Positions 10,984 through 21,874 of a stretch of DNA of 64,000 bases are shown here, piece after piece. The DNA is from Daphnia pulex (taxonomy: Eukaryota > Arthropoda > Branchiopoda > Diplostraca > Daphniidae), in the NCBI RefSeq assembly GCF_021134715.1, contig NC_060020.1, positions 2,356,001 through 2,420,000 of the forward strand. The letters run 5' to 3'. Position 1 is the stretch's first letter. Each line of letters begins with the position of its first letter. The translations under genes were made by a program, and so were the position numbers. The notes beneath the pieces are model-generated. The model searched no databases, was not told the DNA's origin, and saw only the letters and a program-made list of their open reading frames with translations.

Positions 10984-12301
10984 ATTTGTTTGATCTGTAA
11001 AAATTATAAATAAAGACATAAACATTTTTGAAAGAAGTTATGAAAAAACCGAATAACAAACAATGTATTCGCACAGTGGCGGTTTGCTACTGAAAAAAAT
11101 GTACTTGTTTTTACAAATCTACTTAAAGAGCTATTTAGTTGTTAATGATTGATATTAGATTGTTGTTGTTAGTTGATATGCCTGAATTATTTCAGATTTT
11201 TAGGTCTTATAGCGAAATGGGAAAAAAGTGGGGTCCATGGATTTGGTGCGCTTGAGTGATGGATTGCTTGTTAAATGGAAAATTAAAGGAAAATTGTTAA
11301 TAAATAACTTGCCCATGTTTTTTGTGAATTGATTGTATCAGATGAAGAACAACTATGATCACAAGTTAAAAAATGTGATAACCAAGAAGTTACACAAAAA
11401 TTAAGTATCCACTGCTCTGAACTGTGAAAGTTTGACTACTGCGTTCACAAAGACTACACACTTCGTATTTTACCTATTTCTTTCAAACATCTACTAGCGG
11501 TTTCTTGGATCATATGTCTAAAGAATCGTTCACACTTTTGCGTTTACGTATTACATATAATATATTTTTGGTTTAAGCAACCTGAACCTAGAAGTTAACT
11601 GGCAGTCCGTTGTGAAAAACGGTTGCTTAAGCCCTTTAAGTACGTTTACGTCAACGTAAAACGTAAGACTTTGTTTAGGAATTCAAACAATTAAGAAATT
11701 TATTTCAATGTTGGTAGCGCCCTCTTCAATTCTGGGTGGAGCTAAAAATGTCTTATTTTTTTAGATTTTCAAACCAACGACAGTTCTGCTCTTATTGTTT
11801 ATATTTAGAAGTATTTTTTATTTTATTTTGCCTCGTCGCCTCATAAGCCGCAATGATAACAATATTCATAACTGAATCTAACTTTTTTAACTTCTTATTA
11901 ATTTTGAAGAATATAGCTGTCAAATTATTTGTTTTTTGTTCATATTTTTGGTTTAGTGCGCTCTGTAGTTATATGCTGATTAGTCCCATTCGGCGTGCTT
12001 GTTGTTGACGTTTTGGCAATTTTCAATAGTCGTCTGCTGTAGTTTTTGTCAGTTTAACCCAAGGTTTAACCTGAGTTGTCGCCAATTGATAGCTGTCAGA
12101 ATCCTTGATTATATTCTATTCAAGCTTATTTTCATGGTGAAAGTTTTCTTCGTAAATTTGTTAGTTGTGTTTCTTTTAATGTTCTAAACGACTGTCTTTT
12201 GTCATTTGTTTTCAAATGAATAATTATGTATGTGAAGCAGACGATATGTTTTCTTTTCTAAGAAACTTGTTGTAGACATCTGTTTTTTCCTTAATTTGGA
12301 A
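10984..12301. other. No gene seen
   Basis: Contains the likely 5' flank of the FLYWCH-type gene (acceptor-like 'tttttacag' just before its ATG suggests an upstream untranslated exon). Otherwise AT-rich without supported exons. Confidence 0.4.
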
Positions 12302-12382
12302 AGGTAAGAATTGTTGTTTTTGTGCTAGAACAAATATTTTTATATAATTATGTTTATTATTATAGGTGTGTTACCTGAAAAG

Positions 12383-12516
12383 ATGTTTTTCACTGGAGGA
12401 GCTGGGTATATCGGAAGCCCCTGTGTAGTTAAGCTTATGGAATTGGCTATCTGGTTATTTCTTGCGAGAAGTTTGGGAAGATTGGCTGTTTCTGGAAGTG
12501 ATAGCATTCAGCTAAG
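12383..12516 (+). pseudogene. GALE-like (UDP-galactose 4-epimerase) N-terminal fragment
   Basis: The first codons read 'MFFTGGAGYIGSPCVVKLME'. This carries the NAD-binding GGxGxxG motif and the immediately following strand typical of the start of UDP-glucose/galactose 4-epimerase. After about 20 residues the similarity ends, and no catalytic YxxxK segment follows. The exon ends at a good donor (aag|gtaaga). The flanking introns (12304-12365 and 12517-12583) are near-duplicates of each other, so this exon was rearranged. It is read as a captured or duplicated gene fragment rather than a working enzyme. Confidence 0.55.
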
Positions 12517-12740
12517 GTAAGAATTGTTTGTTTTTTCTGTGAGAACAAATGTTTTTTATATAATTCTGCTTCTGTCCTTTCAGCCGAGTAATAAAAGAAA
12601 TAACCTTAAATTGCCATGGAATAAGTCATTGGAAAGAATAATTCACTATACAGTAGCAAAGAAGTTAACGGTAATTTTTAGTCAAAACGTTTTGATGTGA
12701 CACGACAAGAAGAATAATTCTCTATTTTGAAAATATCTAG

Positions 12741-13590
12741 GCGAAGAAGTTAAATCTCAAGAACAGAGCTGAGAAAGGCCCAATTGATAATTCTCCTAGC
12801 AAAGATTCATCAAGTAGTTCATTCAGGGCTGATAAAGAGAAGTCAAAGTTGCAGAAGGAGCTGTTGTCTTCTGTTGTCTCTGCAGTCGAGCTTATGTCTC
12901 AAGTTGAGTCAGCCTACAAAGAAAGGGTAAGATCCCATTATAGATTCTTCTTGAACAGGATGGAATAATTATTCATAAATCATTGTTTATTTTCCAGGCC
13001 AATTAAAACATACACCAAGAAGGTAGAAAAGTTAGAGTTGCACGTTCACGAGTACACACTCTAAGTGGAAGAGCTCAACAGCATATTATCGACATCAGCA
13101 GCCACAAAACTCGTTTGTATACTTTTAGACAACGATTAATTTACAATTTGTTAAAGAAAAATGATCACAATAAATTTATTTGGTCAACAGGAAAACATTG
13201 AACCAAGGAAGTTCGATAGCTGAAATTCAGCTACGAAAATATCAGCTATTTAAAGACCAACTCAGCTCAAGCCAAATCAATTCGAACATCTGCGTCGTCG
13301 CTTTGAAGACAAAGAACGCATCCAAGTACGAGCAAGCCTGCACTTTTCACACCGAAGAGATCGAAGAAATCATGTAGTCTGACTTATAAATTTTCCCTTC
13401 GATTTGATGAAAACGGTTCGTGATTCATTTCCTGTTTGTTAGGCGCAAATTTCACATCCAGGTTACATAACTGAAAAACAGATCAGCGCATTGATTTCCA
13501 AATGCTCAGGTTTGGAGAAGAGGACGTCACGTCTACAGAGTGAGGTAGACGTTCTCATTATCGATTTGGAGAAGCCAATTAATAACTCGT
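12741..13590 (+). pseudogene. Coiled-coil protein fragments, degenerate
   Basis: Exon-like open piece 12741-12926, with acceptor ctag and donor gtaaga, encodes a basic, heptad-rich stretch ('KSKLQKELLSSVVSAVEL'). After the following acceptor the frame stops at once. A second exon-like piece starting at 13443 encodes '[18 protein letters not shown]' and another heptad region ('[19 protein letters not shown]'). I do not recognise the parent protein. Repeated frame breaks indicate a pseudogene or a mixture of captured fragments. It sits between the GALE-like and kelch-like fragments. Confidence 0.4.
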
Positions 13591-13659
13591 GGTGGAAAAT
13601 TAATTGTATTCGATAAAGAGACTTAAAAGCGCATTATTTTTTATTCTGTATGATTCTAG

Positions 13660-14760
13660 ATGGATTCCGACATACTCGAGAGTGGCTGCATTGCAATCGA
13701 AAAGAAATTTCGCAGCACTCAGCCAGTTCCTCCAACGCTATCACCTCGGTCGAGCGATCAGCAAACGGGCGAATGGAAGTTGGTTGTGCCAATGTCCAAG
13801 CGGTGATGCGGTAAGTGTCAAAACAAATTCCATGCATGTTTTCTGAGACCTTTTATGTCTGTTTTTTCTTCAGACGTTGGTGTTGCTGTTCTTAGCGACT
13901 TATTGCTTTATGCCGTTGGTGGCCATGACGGTCAGTCGTATATCTAAATAGCAAAGAACACTACGATCCTTAAACCAACTTGGTCGTCTGAGGTAGCGCC
14001 CACATGCCGCACGTGTGTCGGTGTAGCTGTTCTCTATGGTTATCTGTGTGCCGTTGGTGGCCAGGATGGCGTCAGTTGTCTTAAATATGTTGAACGCTAC
14101 GACCCAAAAGAAAATAAATGGAGTAAAGTCGCCTGTATGAACACTTGCCGATTAGTTGTAGCTGTTGCCGTCCTGGGTGGATACTTGTATGCTGTGAGTG
14201 GGTCAGATGGCCAGATTCCTCTTAACACTAGTAATTAATCTCTTCTTTTGATTTTCCTGTCGACAATGCTATTATTAAAATTTATTCATTTCTAGTGGGA
14301 AAATACGATCCACGTCAAAACAAATGGACTTTGGTTGCTCCAATGTCGACAAGAAAAAAGCAGTTGGGTTGCGCCGTGTACAACAACTGAATCTATGCCG
14401 TAGGTGGACGAGACGACACCACTGAACTCTCGTCAGCTGAGAGCTACAATCCTAACACCAACACATGCCAGTCCCATATTGGCAATGAGCTCAAGAATGA
14501 GTGGCGTAAGTTGTAATTGATTTTTTTCCTTTCAATGAAGCGAATTGGAGCTTTATTAATAAAATATTGTCGGACTTTCTGTAGGTCGGACTTGCCGTAG
14601 TCAATGGACAGCTATACGCAGTAGGTCGATTGAAGTCTACAATCCGGAGCAGAATCAATGGCGACTGTGTGTCACCGTAATTATCGGTGGCTCGGCGGTG
14701 GTGTGGTCCTTGTTAAATGCCTCAACACGAAACTCACTTGTGGTAACAAGAGCCGCAATC
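13660..14760 (+). pseudogene. KLHL20/diablo-like kelch-repeat pseudogene
   Basis: Successive kelch repeats are readable in shifting frames: 'WKLVVPMSKR', 'VGVAVLSDLLLYAVGGHDGQ', '[20 protein letters not shown]', '[15 protein letters not shown]', '[18 protein letters not shown]', '[19 protein letters not shown]', 'VGLAVVNGQLYAVG', 'IEVYNPEQNQWRLC'. Repeat order and wording match KLHL20 (Drosophila diablo), a substrate adaptor of Cullin-3 ubiquitin ligases. Breaks include a TGA after 'SKR' near 13804, a TAA/TAG pair near 13946, a TGA before 'IYAVGG' near 14387, and loss of part of the last repeats. Intron positions with GT/AG ends persist (13812-13873, 14231-14295, 14510-14584), so it arose by DNA duplication and not retroposition. 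The BTB and BACK domains are absent. Confidence 0.8.
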
Positions 14761-15241
14761 TGACTTGAAAATAAACCAGCCGAAGTTGCGTACCAACTTC
14801 GCCGGTAGGTAGTGTACATTATAAAAGTCTTTGAGTTGTTGCTTTTCCCCAAAAATCCTATTATTCTATGTATTTTTTTTTGTTTGAAAACTGAGCTTTA
14901 TTGGTTTTAGTTAATTGCTTTTAGCTATAGCAGTAACATTTCAAAGCTTTTTTGGGGGGCTATGATGTTTGTCCAACAATAAAAAAATGTCCAGGCTTTA
15001 AACTCTTGACTGATTTCAATTTCCTTTAAGACCACGAAAACACGATGGCGGTACAAATTTTTAAACCATACGTTATAGATATACAAGACCAGAAGTCTTT
15101 TTCTATTGGTCTAGACAAACTTCCAACCATGAGTCAATATATTCAGTTATACAGCTACTTTCCTGACGAGGGTGGGGACTTCAACGCTTTTTTGGGTTCA
15201 CTCTTGCTTCTTCAATAAGAACGATTGTTTGTGATTTTGAA
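14761..15241. other. 5' flank of the Rep-like gene
   Basis: A 57-codon open frame at 15045-15218 starts 'MAVQIFKPYVID' but does not join the downstream gene by any visible splice. I see nothing else supported. Confidence 0.35.
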
Positions 15242-17462
15242 ATGTACCAAAGTCATAGATTTGAGTGTGTGTTAAGTGATAGTAACCTATTATTCAGCAC
15301 GGTTGAAAAGTTGAAACTTGACAAAGAAGAGATTAGTTATTTAAAATGGAGCACCAGTGCCCTATACATCGAAACGAAAAACAAGAAGACACTTGCGTTT
15401 TTTAAAAAACATTACAGTCACCTAGAATTAATTCATATTTGTGAAACATCTTCTATTTCCGTAGATATGGTTATAGGAGAATATGGAATTGCAAAACCTA
15501 TCCGAATATCTGCTCAAAAGAAAACGGGTGACAGGGAAAAATTTAATTCTCTGTTCTTGGAAATCAGAGAAACGAAAGTCATACCCAATTTGCAAGAAGA
15601 TATTGATCACATTCTTGATCAGTCAAGTTACGAAAAAGTCTTCCAGCGGGCAAAAAAATTAAATTTCATGGAAAATTACAGTCTTAATCTCCGACCGTGG
15701 CAAAAAAAAGTGTTATCATCATTGTCTTCCCAAAGTAATCGTCAAATTCTTTGGGTCTTTGACCTAAATGGAAATAGTGGAAAGTCGAAATTAGCGGAAT
15801 ACTTAGAGTTTAAAAATTCTTACTACGGAATTTTACCAGGTAGGTCTTTTTTATTTTAACTGATATAAAAATGATAATTAGTCAAAATTTGAATCTGCGT
15901 TATCCGTTGTCACACCTACACTCGGAAAATGGTTCAGATAAAAGGTTTTCTACGAGGTTGAATAGGTTGAAGGCCGTGGAGTTTTGGGTCGACCTTGTTT
16001 TTTATAGGAAGGAAACAAGTCTTAGCTAAATTTGTTGTGCATGAAATACATAAACACAAATAGAGAACTCTAAAAACTGAAGCGATGACAAATCTGCGTG
16101 ATATCAGCCGAGCAGCGATCAGCGACTTTATTGAATATTTTGTGAAATTTTCTTTTTTTTTCGAAAAAGTGAAAATCAATTGTCGTGCCGCTGCCGCTTA
16201 GACCCTTGAGCATAGTCACGTTTCCATAGTTGGTCTGTCACCCAGCAGCGTTTCTCTTGAGCCCCGCTTTTTTAGATAGAATAAAAAGGGAAGAAAACGG
16301 AAGAATTTTGACTTATTGTACATTTCCTCCTTTTTGAGGAGGGAGGGGGGCTCACAAACGGTTGTGCTCGAATAAATGTCAAAATGGCATCAAATTATGG
16401 AAGATGATAGTGAGAAGCAATATATAGTACCATACGACCGTTTTGGATATTATTATATGTTGCATTTCGTTTATTTTTTCCAATTTTCCTCGGTATATTG
16501 TACAGTACACACACACACACACACACACATCTAATAATTCCTGACCATTACGTTTGAGTTGGGTGCCACAGGACATGTTCTCCGTCACTTCCACAAATGA
16601 CGGCGAAAAAAATTACGCCAAGTTCAAACTCAACAATTGAATGCCCAAGACTAAATTTTATTACAATTAAATATGAATAATAAGGTTACAAGATACGGTG
16701 AGAGAAATAACGAGACTCTGATATGTTTCACAAATAATCAGAATTGAATAGGAATTCAATTTCTTTTTCTTTCAATTAAATTCAGGATCAATGCACAATG
16801 AAGCTGGTCGCGTTGACGCGGAAGCACCTGGTTATTTTATGGATTTCTCCAGAGCAATAGCTTCCGACAGAAAAACAATGATACAAACATTTAATCTCAT
16901 AGAGTCTGTAAAGAATGGAGTACTTCGCTCGGGAAAATATGCTGGATCTTCAAAAATTTTGACTAATCGTAGTTTAGTAGTTTTTTCAAATTTTTTGCCT
17001 AATTTAAAATTTTTGAGTCTCGACCGTTGGCAGTTTTTTCATACAAAACTTGGAATTGTTTACATTTCTTGCGATGAGGTGTATGCTGGTAAACAATATT
17101 CTTGTTCAATAACTCGTGACTCCAATAAGTGTGATGTTCGAAGTAACGAGTTACCCTGGGCGGAGGGAGTAACTGATGAAGATTTAATAAAACAATATTT
17201 GGAAGTGTATAATGTAGATATTAATTTCAGAATGTTTTATGATAACGCCTTTGCTTTCATGCCTTTAGTAAGTAATGATCAAAAATCCAAGATAAGAAAA
17301 ATGATTCAAACTCGTAATCATTCCGCTTTATATGCTTTTGTAAAAGAAAATCACTGTTTTGATAAAGGTATTGTAACCCCAGAATTCATTAAAGACTATG
17401 GAATTTTTACACAATCAGAAGAATCTTCTGATAACGAAAACACTGTAAGCGAAACCGAATAA
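15242..17462 (+). CDS. Endogenous CRESS-virus Rep-like protein with SF3 helicase domain
   Basis: There are two exons, 15242-15839 and 16786-17462, separated by a 946-bp intron (15840-16785, gtaggt...ttcag) that preserves frame, giving a protein of about 424 aa. The helicase half has a Walker A loop GNSGKSK (15770-15790), a Walker-B-like 'YFMDFSR' (16833-16853), the 'SVKNGVLRSGKY' segment, and motif C 'VVFSNF' (16977-16994) followed by 'LDRW'. These are the superfamily 3 helicase features of Rep proteins from circular Rep-encoding ssDNA viruses and nanovirus-like replicons. Active Reps also have an N-terminal HUH nicking domain. Here no His-x-His and no clear YxxK are visible in residues 1-120, although length and topology are similar. 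The C-terminus is acidic. AATAAA lies at 17544-17549. An intron and host-type poly(A) signal suggest old integration and possible host use. Expression and activity are unknown. Confidence 0.7.
16505..16529. repeat. (CA)n microsatellite in the Rep-like intron
   Basis: About 12 CA units inside the 946-bp intron. The rest of the intron has no supported feature. Confidence 0.9.
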
Positions 17463-18066
17463 TATTCATATTCATATTTACTGTGTTTGGTTTCCTTTTG
17501 TTGTGCAACAGTAATTGTTTTTTTCATTTGATTATTTGACCTTAATAAAAAAAGGACTTGAATCGAAAAGTTGTTCATTTTTCTTTTACTCAAGAGATTT
17601 TCAAATTAAAATACTCAAAGGGAGCATATTGCGATGACGGCGCTCTCCTCCTTTTTCTCTATCTGAAAGTCTTCACTTTTCTGTTCGTTATTCACTACTA
17701 TTTGTTTGACCTTTCCGTCTCTTTGTTGAGAAATAAGGCAGGTACCGTAAAAACCATTTTATTTTTTATTTTTTTAAACGGAGTTTAAAATTTAATATTT
17801 TGCTTTTCAATAATTCCGTTTCTATTTTTTCGTGCTTCCTTTTCCCGTCATTTGAACCCAAGCCAATAACCCTTGGTTTTGTCCAAGTTTTAGGTTTATG
17901 AAAGAAAAAACGTAATCTGAACTCTCCTAGAGACAGATCGTGCTTGCCAAAAAAGCAATGTTTTTGGTTTCTCAGCATATGTTTTTTTATGTAGCAAGAC
18001 AAATGTCTAAATTTCCAACTATTTAACTATAGATCCTATTACGAAAACATATCCATGCTTTTTCCA

Positions 18067-18151
18067 ACCAATCAGCGGACGTTTTTCCTTCCCCCCTTGG
18101 TCTGTAGCCTTTTAAAAATAAGGCAGCCTAAATGTGTTATACTTCAGTTCA
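18067..18151 (+). promoter_or_regulatory. Core promoter of the RPA70-like gene (CCAAT, TATA, Inr)
   Basis: CCAAT lies at 18068-18072, a TATA-like 'tttaaaaata' at 18111-18120, and the arthropod initiator TCAGTT with A at 18146. The TATA-like box is therefore about 26-35 bp upstream of the predicted start, the usual spacing. The ATG follows 59 bp downstream at 18205. Only pattern and spacing support this. Confidence 0.5.
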
Positions 18152-18204
18152 AAAACAGAGCGCAAAACAACAGGATTATTTTTTAAGTTTAAGTCTTTGC
18201 AAAC

Positions 18205-19400
18205 ATGGAAATTGAAAAGACAATGAAAATTTATCCCATAGAGTGCATTACGCCATACCATAAAAAGTAATTTATATGCCTACAATTTTTATTTGGATAA
18301 CCGTGTAAAATATGTTTTCTATTATTATTTGTAAATTACTGTACTGTTACTGTTAGTGTGCTGATAAGTTACCTGTAAGAAGTGGTTAATATGACTGATT
18401 TTTTAATCGTCTGCCTTTTCTTCAAAATAAAATTTTTCTAGTTGGGTAATGAAGGTAAGAGTGATTCAAAAATCACCAATAAGAACTTGGAGTAACGATC
18501 GGGGGCAGGGAAAACTTTTTTCAATGGATTTAATTGATGAAAGTGGGGAAATTAGGGCCACAGCTTTTAACGAAGAATGCGAGAAATTCTACTCATCAAT
18601 TAAGGTAAATAATTTTTTAAAGTATGGTAAATTTTAAAAATAAATCGAAAACTTCTTTTTAGGTTGACGAGGTATATTTTATTTCTAACGCTCAACTAAA
18701 AACGGCCAACAAGAATTTTTGTACTCTTAATAATGATTATGAAATGACTTTTGGAAGAACGACAGAGGTAATTTTTCTTTAGTTACATCAAGGTCTATGA
18801 AGTAATTTCAATTTATTTTGGTTTTTCATGCTGTAGGTCAGTCATTGCGACGAAGACTCTTCAGAAATTCCGTCAATCACGTTTGACTTCACATCCATCT
18901 CAGATGTTTTTAAAAAAGAAAAAGATAGCGTTATAGGTAACACAGATTTAAAACTTAAAAAAAATAGCCTGATAATGTTTAGTTTTCAATAGATGTGATT
19001 GGGAGGATAAATTTTGCTTCAGGAAAGTCATCTTATATTTGTCCTTTGACTCAAAAGGAAACCATATTCAGAGATATTCAACTAGTTTCAGAAGATGGAA
19101 CTAAAAAGGTAAAGAAAGTAATATATATTTTAAGGGACATTTAAAGAATTCGAAATATTTATTAAAGATAAATATAACGATTTGGGGAAACTTGGTAGAT
19201 GACGTTGATGTCGTCTCTAAACCTATAATTGCTTTTAAAAAAGTTAAGATTACAAATTCCAAAGTATTTGGAACATCTTTAAAAACAACTAGTGCTTCGA
19301 TTATAAAGGTAAATTGAGAAATTATATCTTAAAATTTTTAGTATATCTTTTAATGATATCTTTAACTTAGATCAATCCCAAAGGATTCTTACCTATGTAA
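18205..19400 (+). CDS. Compact RPA70-like ssDNA-binding protein (DBD-A and DBD-B only)
   Basis: The seven exons are 18205-18266, 18442-18604, 18663-18767, 18837-18936, 18993-19108, 19168-19308 and 19371-19400. They sum to 717 nt (238 aa) with all phases consistent and no internal stop. The N-terminus '[13 protein letters not shown]' then '[18 protein letters not shown]', '[20 protein letters not shown]' and 'NDYEMTFG' match OB-fold DBD-A of replication protein A large subunit. 'SITFDFTSI', 'DVIGRINF' and 'ITIWGN' match DBD-B. Aromatic positions used for stacking on ssDNA appear kept (F in 'KLFS' and 'AFN', W in 'TIWGN'). The N-terminal protein-interaction OB fold and the C-terminal zinc-ribbon DBD-C are absent, so it cannot form the normal RPA trimer core. 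It lies 742 bp downstream of the Rep-like gene on the same strand. It may be a neofunctionalised duplicate or part of a mobile unit. Confidence 0.8.
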
Positions 19401-19769
19401 GAAGTTTCATCAAGTCGAATACGAAAAGAAAGAAGACAATTTTTTAAAAATCTATACATCAAAACATGAATTTATACATCAAAACATGAATTTTAATTGA
19501 TTTACAAGAAATCTGTAGTCCTGTAGTTCTCTCTATTATAACAATACAGTTATTCTGCAAAACAGTACAAGAAGACTTTTTTGAATCCGACCCCTCGCTT
19601 CGCTCGCGAGTTTCCCTCTAGTCTAGGTCTGATCTTTTTCAATTTTTTTTTCGATTTTTTTTTCTACTTTACTTTAATTTTTTTTTTCTTTTCGCCTATT
19701 TGTTTTTGGTTCGATATTTTTGTTCGAATAATCGTTTCATGGGGAAATATTTTAAAATAAATAAACTAG
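19401..19769. other. 3' flank of RPA-like gene, no gene seen
   Basis: Contains a short direct repeat 'atacatcaaaacatgaattt' twice near 19452-19492 and T-rich sequence. Confidence 0.5.
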
Positions 19770-20152
19770 AATTCATTAGAATTATTTTTAATATTATCGT
19801 GCACTTTTTCCCATTTTTCAATGAATTATTTCGAATTGGCAATCCCAACCTTTCCAGCCCATTCATAAACTGACAGTTGAGCTGACTGTGTCTGCTTGTA
19901 TTAATTTTCAGCTGAACTTCTCGAAACAGGAAAAATAGTGTTGCCTTCAGATTTCGTGTTAGAATTCATTAGAATAATTTTTAATATTATCGTGCACTTT
20001 TTCCCCTTTTTCAATTAATTATTTCGAATTGGCAATCCCAGCCTACCCAGCCCATTCCAAACTGACAGTTGAGCTGACTGTGTCTGCTTGTATTAATTTT
20101 CAGCTGAACTTCTTGAAACAGGAAAAAGAGTGTTGACTTCAGATTTCGTGTT
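19770..20152. repeat. Tandem duplication, unit about 192 bp
   Basis: Two near-identical copies (about 19770-19962 and 19963-20152), each starting 'gaattcattagaat' and containing 'atcgtgcactttttcc', 'actgacagttgagctgactg', 'tgtctgcttgtattaatttt' and 'cagatttcgtgtta'. The second copy abuts a degenerate ORF, so the unit may be a promoter or terminal piece of that element. Confidence 0.85.
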
Positions 20153-20154
20153 AC

Positions 20155-21072
20155 TTCCGACTTTAAAGACATAATTATTCCTTTGATTGTAAGTGATTCA
20201 ACAGGGTACCACTCATCGTGTTATAAAAAGTACACAGCTGTTAAAAATAAAGAGGTTGAGTCTGCATTGTCAAAGCAAAAAGCACTTGACGAGCAATCGG
20301 TTTTAGTGGAGTCTACATAACAACCTACAGCACAACCAGCCTCAGGTAACTGAAACATTGTTGAAATTGTCATAAGTTTTTTGTAATATCCTTCCTTCTA
20401 TTCAGACAGTGCCGTTTGCCCGTTTATCCAGCAACTAGTACTCATTCTTTGAGGTCAACATCAAAAGGAAAGGAAAATTAAATAAATCTCCGGACTGGTC
20501 TGCACTTTGATAAGTGCATGTTTCGCTTTAAGAAAAGAGAACAATTTATTAACAAAGTGGAATCTCTAATTACATGTACAACTGCAAACATTCAGGTATT
20601 GCTATTGTTTTTTATATTTGACAAGATTCCACTGTTGATGTTTATATTGTTACAGGCTAGCATATTACAAGATGCAAAGGCTTTGTAACATAAGATTATC
20701 TTGGATAATTTTGCTGGCGTACAATGTGAATTACAATTTGTAGCTAAGGAAATGAAATACCATAATTCCTGCCGGAATAAATTTCATTACGAAGCAAGTA
20801 GGACTACAGCAAGCCTTGAGAAGAACAAACAGTCAGAACGCACGTTGAAAATTGAGATAAGAGAAAAAGCTTTTACTGCTGCTATTCAATTCGTCAAAGA
20901 TTTCATTATAAATCAAGAAGAAGTACACAGGACGAGAGATGTTTCAGATCGTCATGGTATGTTACAGACCGAATATGGGCTTGAACCAAACGACATCTCC
21001 ACAAACCGTGACTACTTGTTTCTCGCCAAGTTGACTGAACATTTTCAAGGGAAGCACTGCAGTTTCAGTTAA
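20155..21072 (+). pseudogene. Degenerate transposon-associated Cys/His ORF
   Basis: Broken open pieces encode Cys/His-rich motifs: 'DSTGYHSSCYKKYTAVKNKE' (20194 on), 'FDKCMFRFKKRE' (about 20510) and 'YHNSCRNKFHYEA' within the open frame 20701-21072. Repeated HxSCY/HNSCR motifs of this style occur in multi-copy uncharacterised proteins linked to transposons in invertebrate genomes, as far as I recall. Stops at about 20318 and 20689, with frame changes between the pieces, show decay. I cannot name the element or its function. Confidence 0.45.
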
Positions 21073-21874
21073 CATTAAAAACGCCATCTAGTTTTTCTCT
21101 AATAAATTTCATCCAAAATTTTAGCTTTTTCTAGTTTTTCGAGAAACACTGTTGCTACTACTAAAAACCATTAACTAAAAGCCATTCATCATTTTTATTA
21201 TAGAAACTCACTAATTGCTGTAATTCATAAAAATTATAAATTTATGATTTTGAAGTTGAAACAAGTGGTGGTCAATGTTACAAAAATTCCCTTCCTTTAT
21301 CCAGAATTGCCGCGATCGATGGAAATGATCAAGATCGAACGATCGAACGGCAACTCTGCCTTTATCTCCGTAGACTCGATCAAATTCAAATGTAAACATC
21401 TGCCAATCACCTTCCTAAAGAATACCGTTTTCTCTGTATGTCTTTTATGATGTACCTTCAAAATTGTTGGGCATACAACACAAAAACGAAAACAAACTTA
21501 CAATATTTATGGTTAATATTAACCGCTATTGACATTGATCAACAATGCCATCCTTTCACTGAAGTTTAAGCCGTCTTTTAAGAGAAAAATATTATTTCTT
21601 TGTTGAAAATTTTCTGGTGTCCTTCCATGGCAACGTACTCCACAACAGTTGGCAGTTGTTAAGACGTTGACCTTTGCCCAACAAAATCTGGAAGGTGGAA
21701 ACCCAGTCTTTTTTCTGTTAAAACTGTATTAAAAGTGCAAGAACAAATGACATCAAAGCCAGACCGAAAAGATTGAGTATGTTGTGTTACGTTTTTGTAA
21801 ATTAAAATAATTCCAGACAAATAAGGGCAAGACAACCAATATTGCGCTCATTACTTTAAGGAATACTGTAACTT
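21073..21874. other. No gene seen; CTCF-like motif at 21081-21090
   Basis: Contains 'acgccatctag' at 21081-21091. Otherwise this is AT-rich 3' flank of the minus-strand SAM gene. Confidence 0.4.

Noticed and set aside
15045..15218. 57-codon frame upstream of the Rep-like gene as its N-terminal exon
   Set aside because: No donor/acceptor pair joins it in phase to 15242, and it adds no nicking motif.
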